DNA from: Rostratula benghalensis
Lineage: Eukaryota; Chordata; Aves; Charadriiformes; Rostratulidae
NCBI GenBank assembly: GCA_013399305.1
Contig: VXAI01000160.1
Coordinates: forward strand, 188,672 to 252,671
Direction: 5' to 3'
DNA length: 64,000 nt
Shown piece by piece: positions 60,201-64,000 of this stretch (its first letter is position 1; every line of letters begins with the position of its first letter). The notes below the pieces were generated by a model. It saw only the letters and a program-made list of their open reading frames with translations. It was not told the origin of the DNA and ran no database searches. A program made the translations under genes and the position numbers.

Positions 60201-63200
60201 CCCTCTGCCCCTTAGGGGAAGCCGATACCTAAGCAGCCGGCGAGCCCTTTGAATTCTACCAGCCGGTCCATGTTCTCATCCAGGAGCCGGAAGGTCCTTT
60301 GGGCGAGGACGTCGGTGTGCTCCCCACAGGTCCAGGGCGAGACCAGCCTGTACAGGTTACTGAACTGCTGGGCATCGACGCGGTACTGCTCAGCGTACGG
60401 CCTGCTGGGGTCGTGGCGCTCAATGACCGGACTCGTCACCTCCCAGTAACACCTTATTAAATGTTCCCTCTATAGGAGAAACCAGAGGCGGGAGGAGGTT
60501 GGGGGGGNGGGGGGAGGGGATATTGCAGTGTTGCGGTATCAGAGAGAAGAGTGCAACCAGGGAAAAAAAGGCATTCACAGAAAAGCACGCTGGAAATGCT
60601 CAAAATCCTCTTTGCGTGAAGTATTACAAGGATACCAAGACCATGCCTGGGAGAAAAAGCGAAGTGTGAATCTTCAATTAAAGCAGCCAAATGCTATCAC
60701 GATTTCTAGTGGATAATTAATAAATTTGAAGGGAGACCGGACAGATTCTTGGAAGAAATTCACTGCAGAGTACTGAAACTCTACTACCCACATCTGGTCT
60801 GGGATATCTAACCAGTCAAAGGCACAGAGGCTCAAAGAAAACCCGGGGTAAGCATTGTAGAGTCCTGACCTGCAGATTTCTTCTCCCTCAGACCTACTTG
60901 TCTACCATCCCTATTAGTCTTCCCTTAGGGACAGGCTGAGGCAGAACAGAGAGTCCTAGCAAAGCAAGCTGTCCCAGGGGAGCAAGGGAGCCCACATGAA
61001 AGGAAACGCCACCAAGAAACGAAATGAGGAAAGGGGAGGACTGCAAGCCAGTCAGAGCTTAACAGCACAGCAGCAAGGAGCAGCAGCGAAGCACTGAATA
61101 CCGAGCATCATCTCACAACCACTAATGGAGGGAGGATACAGCTGCTTTTAGCTACAGAGCTACATAAAGCTAAGAACACACCACAGTCATATCCTCCGTA
61201 GCCAGTATTTATAGCTATGAAGAGTACACGAAAGAAATTGTCCATTAAGGGTAAGAATGACATGCTTGGACCCCTAAATCAAGCATAGTTACATAAGCTT
61301 AGATGTCCCTGCTTACAAATAACTTTTTATAATAGTTCTATCAAACATCAGCTGGACAGAAAGGAATTGAGGTAGAAATTGCTTTTAATTGTGGCAAATA
61401 AAAAGTTCAAAATGAAAACTATTAGAAATTTGGGAACAAATAGCAGGGATGGAAGTTCGTGGGGATTTCCTCCCCTGTGGAAAACAGAGTCTACCTTCAA
61501 AGAGCATTAACAGAGCAAGGCTTAAAAGTACTGCAGAGCTCCCAGGGAGCAAAGCTATACATTATTTAATCTATTCTGCATGTTAAAGTTACAAAACCTA
61601 CTATTTTTTTTCACAGACCATTTCCAAGCAGCAAGTTAGAAAGGAAGCTCTGAAGCAATTCTCCTTTGAAGAATCAGTACATTACTATTCCTCTTTAACA
61701 ACTGGGTGACCACAGAAAGGACAAAATGACTAAGTCCCATCTGAAGAGTATCTCCCAGGCAGAGGACTCAAGGTCTGAGACATCTCTGCTAAGCAACAGC
61801 TGGAAGTTATGCCCAGAAGCCTCAAATAGGTGCATCCCCTACTTTATGTAGACCGACCTTGAATAAGTCATACAATTCCTCTAAATCTTCAGGAAGAATT
61901 GAAACATCTGGGATGACAACTCGGAGCTTAAAAAGAAAGAAAACACATATTAGTAACAATCTTTTCTCACATGACCACACACAGGCATGCTCATGAGCCC
62001 CACAGGGGCTGTATTTATGTGGTACATCTGAAAACTGCAGTAACCTTTGCAATTTTCCCCCCTCCTTTAGGTTCACTGGTTGTAGTGAAAAAAAGAAATC
62101 CCTTAAGGGCTATTAGAAACAAAGACAGGAAGTCCCGAAGCTACAGGTCACAGGAGGCCAGGGAAGCATCACATCATCACTCCCTCTCCTCTTACACTCT
62201 TCCACAGCATCTGCCTCAGGCCATGGGCAGAGACACTGGACTGGGCAGTCTTGCAGTTCTTAATATTAAAGCTGCCCTAGAAATTAAAGCACATGACTGC
62301 AAAAGAAAAACCTAACCCACAGCCATCCCAGGGAAGACCTGTTTCCAGAGTCAGTAATGATCCTTTCTTTTTCCAAGTTCTGGTGGTGCTGCCTGACAGT
62401 ACTAGGGGAGAGGGGAGATGTTAAGCTACCTCAGTCAAAACCATGTTCTACTCACCACATTTTGCTTGGTTGTGTCTTCGTGGCTTTGCAGGACCCGGAT
62501 TCGGTGCTTGTAGCGCATGTGCTCTATCTGTGCCACAGAGTGGTCTCCAAATTTCTACAAGGGAGGAACAGAGGTGTATTATTTTTACAATATTATATGA
62601 TATTTTTATTTCTCAGTTACTGGAAATACAACTTTTAAAGTGTTGTGAGTCCTTGAAGAAGAAGCATACCCAGTCTCTAACTGATCTGCCAGTGGAGGTA
62701 TTTATGTTACGCCTAGCATTGAGCACTTGAGGAATCTGTAAAGATATGTATTAACTTTCATAACATCCATGTTAAATTTAACCTTCCTTTTTTTAAAAAA
62801 ACCTGTGACTTAACTGACTGGTAGACATGGAGCAGTATCTTACCTCATAGGAATCATGAATCAGGTTAGCTATTTCAGTCACCGGAGAGGCTTCCTGGTC
62901 GTCGCTGAAGAACGCGTGGTGGTTACCAATGGGTGGCAGAGGGCTTTCCTCATTTTTGACATGCTCTAAAAACCTGAAGGGAAGAAACGTAAGCAACACT
63001 GTGCTCCTCTCAAGATAAATAAGCAAACAAGTCTTATGGCTCAGACTTGGAAATAAATGGTTTTCAGGCTGCTAGGCTTCTCAAAAATGCCTTCATGATT
63101 ACTCATCCGAGGAATGGCAAGCCAGCCAAATGACTAAACGCTGCCCAAGGAAGAAAACTCCTGTCTCCTTGAAGTCTGGAGCAGGAAGCCCGTCACTCTA

Positions 63201-63743
63201 GGGAAGGCATGAAGAGCAGCAGTAAATATTGCGCACTGACGCAGTCGATGCATGCCTTGGCCAGGAAATTTCCCAGGACATCGACTTGCCCGACCTACAA
63301 ACCCCATTGTTTAAGGCAGACACTGTGAAAGCAGCAGCAGCAGCAAGGAAACACAGAGGGTCCCACCGATGACTAGAGAGCCCCACTGTTATCACAGCAG
63401 CACCCAAATGCCTTTGTTTTCCAGCAGAATGGAAGGAGCACTACTGCGTGGCCATACCTGCTCAGGATCATCAGGGCCTGTCCATCATCCTTGCTGTTAC
63501 ACAGATCAACGGCGTTGGCTTCCAGTATGGCCAAGCCCAGCTGGAAAATGGCTTTGATCCCATCATAGAAGAAGCAGTCCACGACATTCACAGCACTTTC
63601 CAGGGGCATGATGCTAAGGAAAAGAGTAAGGAACCAGGAAAGAGAGATGGAAGCTAAGGTTGTCAGATCCTTCATATGTTCAGCCAGCTCTGGAAGTTGC
63701 TCTTTTATAAGCTCTTCGAACACCGACTGGTCTACCTGAGCAC
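56795..63743 (-). CDS. TBC1D8: TBC1D8 (TBC1 domain family member 8), 3' eight coding exons
   Basis: TBC1D8 is a Rab GTPase-activating protein with N-terminal GRAM domains, a TBC domain and a C-terminal extension. This window has the C-terminal half of the TBC domain ([39 protein letters not shown]), a degenerate EF-hand-like loop ([11 protein letters not shown]) and the tail with [20 protein letters not shown]. The eight exons join in one frame: 1454 nt, 484 codons including the stop. The GRAM domains and the catalytic Arg and Gln fingers lie upstream of 64000. The next intron starts at 63744. Synteny with NPAS2/RPL31 argues for TBC1D8 and against the X-linked paralogue TBC1D8B. Confidence 0.95.
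57257..58524 (-). other. TBC1D8: TBC1D8 intron
   Basis: 1.3 kb. A-run at 57402-57418 on the + strand. No repeat element or exon recognised. Confidence 0.72.
58525..58625 (-). CDS. TBC1D8: TBC1D8 exon (short form)
   Basis: 101 nt (2 + 33 codons). Reads [20 protein letters not shown] then [13 protein letters not shown], donor GTATGT. An upstream acceptor (CACCCTCAG, first exon base 58700) would lengthen it by exactly 75 nt in the same open frame, adding GFGFQMSGC...CVCSTK-type residues. Human has a linker of roughly 30 residues at this point, so the long form may be the real or an alternative exon. Confidence 0.85.
58626..59509 (-). other. TBC1D8: TBC1D8 intron
   Basis: 0.88 kb (or 0.81 kb if the upstream acceptor at 58700 is used). 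No repeat recognised. Confidence 0.7.
59510..59575 (-). CDS. TBC1D8: TBC1D8 exon
   Basis: 66 nt (2 + 21 codons + 1). Reads [20 protein letters not shown], then P and a split Gly. Acceptor CTTGCAG, donor [21 protein letters not shown] is nearly identical to human. Confidence 0.95.
59576..60228 (-). other. TBC1D8: TBC1D8 intron
   Basis: 0.65 kb. Long T-run on the + strand at 60108-60126. Otherwise featureless. Confidence 0.72.
60229..60469 (-). CDS. TBC1D8: TBC1D8 exon, EF-hand-like segment
   Basis: 241 nt (80 codons + 1). Reads [20 protein letters not shown], then [36 protein letters not shown] and [19 protein letters not shown]. The loop D-E-N-M-D-R-L-V-E resembles an EF-hand but lacks the central Gly and the final Glu. 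Donor GTATCG. Confidence 0.96.
60470..61857 (-). other. TBC1D8: TBC1D8 intron
   Basis: 1.4 kb. A G-rich tract with one N (60500-60518, + strand) lies about 30 bases from the acceptor. The rest shows no recognised element. Confidence 0.72.
60500..60518 (+). repeat. Poly-G tract with an ambiguous base
   Basis: Seven G, one N at 60508, seven G, A and four G. On the transcribed minus strand it is C-rich and lies just upstream of a TBC1D8 acceptor. The N shows the tract could not be resolved. Confidence 0.85.
61858..61926 (-). CDS. TBC1D8: TBC1D8 exon
   Basis: 69 nt, 23 codons, phase 0 at both ends. Reads [20 protein letters not shown] then LFK. Donor GTCGGT. Confidence 0.95.
61927..62455 (-). 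other. TBC1D8: TBC1D8 intron
   Basis: 0.53 kb, nothing recognised. Confidence 0.72.
62456..62554 (-). CDS. TBC1D8: TBC1D8 exon
   Basis: 99 nt, 33 codons, phase 0 at both ends. Reads [20 protein letters not shown] then [13 protein letters not shown]. Donor GTGAGT. Confidence 0.96.
62844..62973 (-). CDS. TBC1D8: TBC1D8 exon
   Basis: 130 nt (1 + 43 codons). Reads [20 protein letters not shown] then [20 protein letters not shown]. Acceptor CTTCAG, donor GTAAGA. The first base completes the Arg codon begun in the preceding exon. Confidence 0.96.
62974..63457 (-). other. TBC1D8: TBC1D8 intron
   Basis: 0.48 kb, nothing recognised apart from a short GCA repeat near 63331-63345. Confidence 0.72.
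63458..63743 (-). CDS. TBC1D8: TBC1D8 exon, C-terminal half of the TBC domain
   Basis: 286 nt (2 + 94 codons + 2). Reads [20 protein letters not shown], then [40 protein letters not shown] and [12 protein letters not shown]. Acceptor CCTGCAG, donor GTATGG. The hydrophobic [15 protein letters not shown] helix is a conserved TBC-domain block. Confidence 0.97.
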
Positions 63744-64000
63744 CTGCAGGTCATAAAGAATCAGTATTAGCCAGGGCTGACGCAGGAAAAAATATTCTTT
63801 AACACTAACGATGGCTGTCAACTGTCAACTGCAAGACCTTCTTGAAATTTCAACAGACAAGATAGGCACACATCCACAGTGAAAAATGCCATTATCGCCC
63901 TGCTGTGATCTCAGCCCCAACCCTTATGTCCATAATCCTTACTGTACAACTTTCTGCAAAAAGATTGTGTTGATTCTGCTTAAGGGCATTTAGGGTGCAA
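63744..64000 (-). other. TBC1D8: TBC1D8 intron (partial)
   Basis: Intronic sequence to the window edge. The next upstream exon is not present. Confidence 0.7.

Noticed and set aside
56795..63743. Identity as TBC1D8B or TBC1D9
   Set aside because: The linked genes NPAS2 and RPL31 mark the TBC1D8 locus, and the C-terminal [11 protein letters not shown] and SCQS-type ending fit TBC1D8. Still based on memory of the families.

Overview
This window is vertebrate nuclear DNA and almost certainly from a bird. The evidence is small exons with GT/AG borders in long introns, several truncated CR1 LINEs carrying the avian 3' end (short repeats of the ATTCTGTG type), and CpG islands. The gene order NPAS2 > RPL31 > < TBC1D8 matches the vertebrate NPAS2 locus. 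The species cannot be fixed from sequence alone.

Layout. Bases 1 to about 46,680 hold the 3' three-quarters of NPAS2 on the + strand: 17 coding exons from the start of PAS-A to the stop codon at 45,378-45,380. The bHLH exons and promoter lie upstream of the window. All 17 exons join in one frame, 2,253 nt or 750 codons plus stop. About 2.4 kb of intergenic DNA leads to a CpG-island promoter near 49.1-49.3 kb. RPL31 follows on the + strand (49.24-54.33 kb), with four coding exons giving exactly 125 residues. Then come 1.9 kb dominated by nested CR1 copies. Finally the 3' part of TBC1D8 lies on the - strand (63,743 down to about 56,265), eight coding exons from inside the TBC domain to the stop.

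The three genes do not form a pathway. NPAS2 is a circadian bHLH-PAS transcription factor that pairs with BMAL1, RPL31 is a 60S ribosomal protein, and TBC1D8 is a Rab GTPase-activating protein. RPL31 and TBC1D8 are convergent.

Most notable points: (1) a very GC-rich NPAS2 exon (41,014-41,246) with no ATG in its reading frame, inside an intragenic CpG island and carrying a three-copy, seven-residue tandem repeat; (2) a ten-glutamine tract near the NPAS2 C-terminus; (3) substitutions in the haem-binding PAS-A domain with the known ligand residues kept; (4) three consecutive frame-neutral NPAS2 exons around the coiled coil paralogous to CLOCK exon 19; (5) an alternative in-frame acceptor in TBC1D8; (6) a CR1 nested in an opposite-strand CR1, with a 33-bp inverted repeat at its 5' end. 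I found no CRISPR, operon, tRNA, rRNA or convincing snoRNA. I saw no wholly new genetic system.
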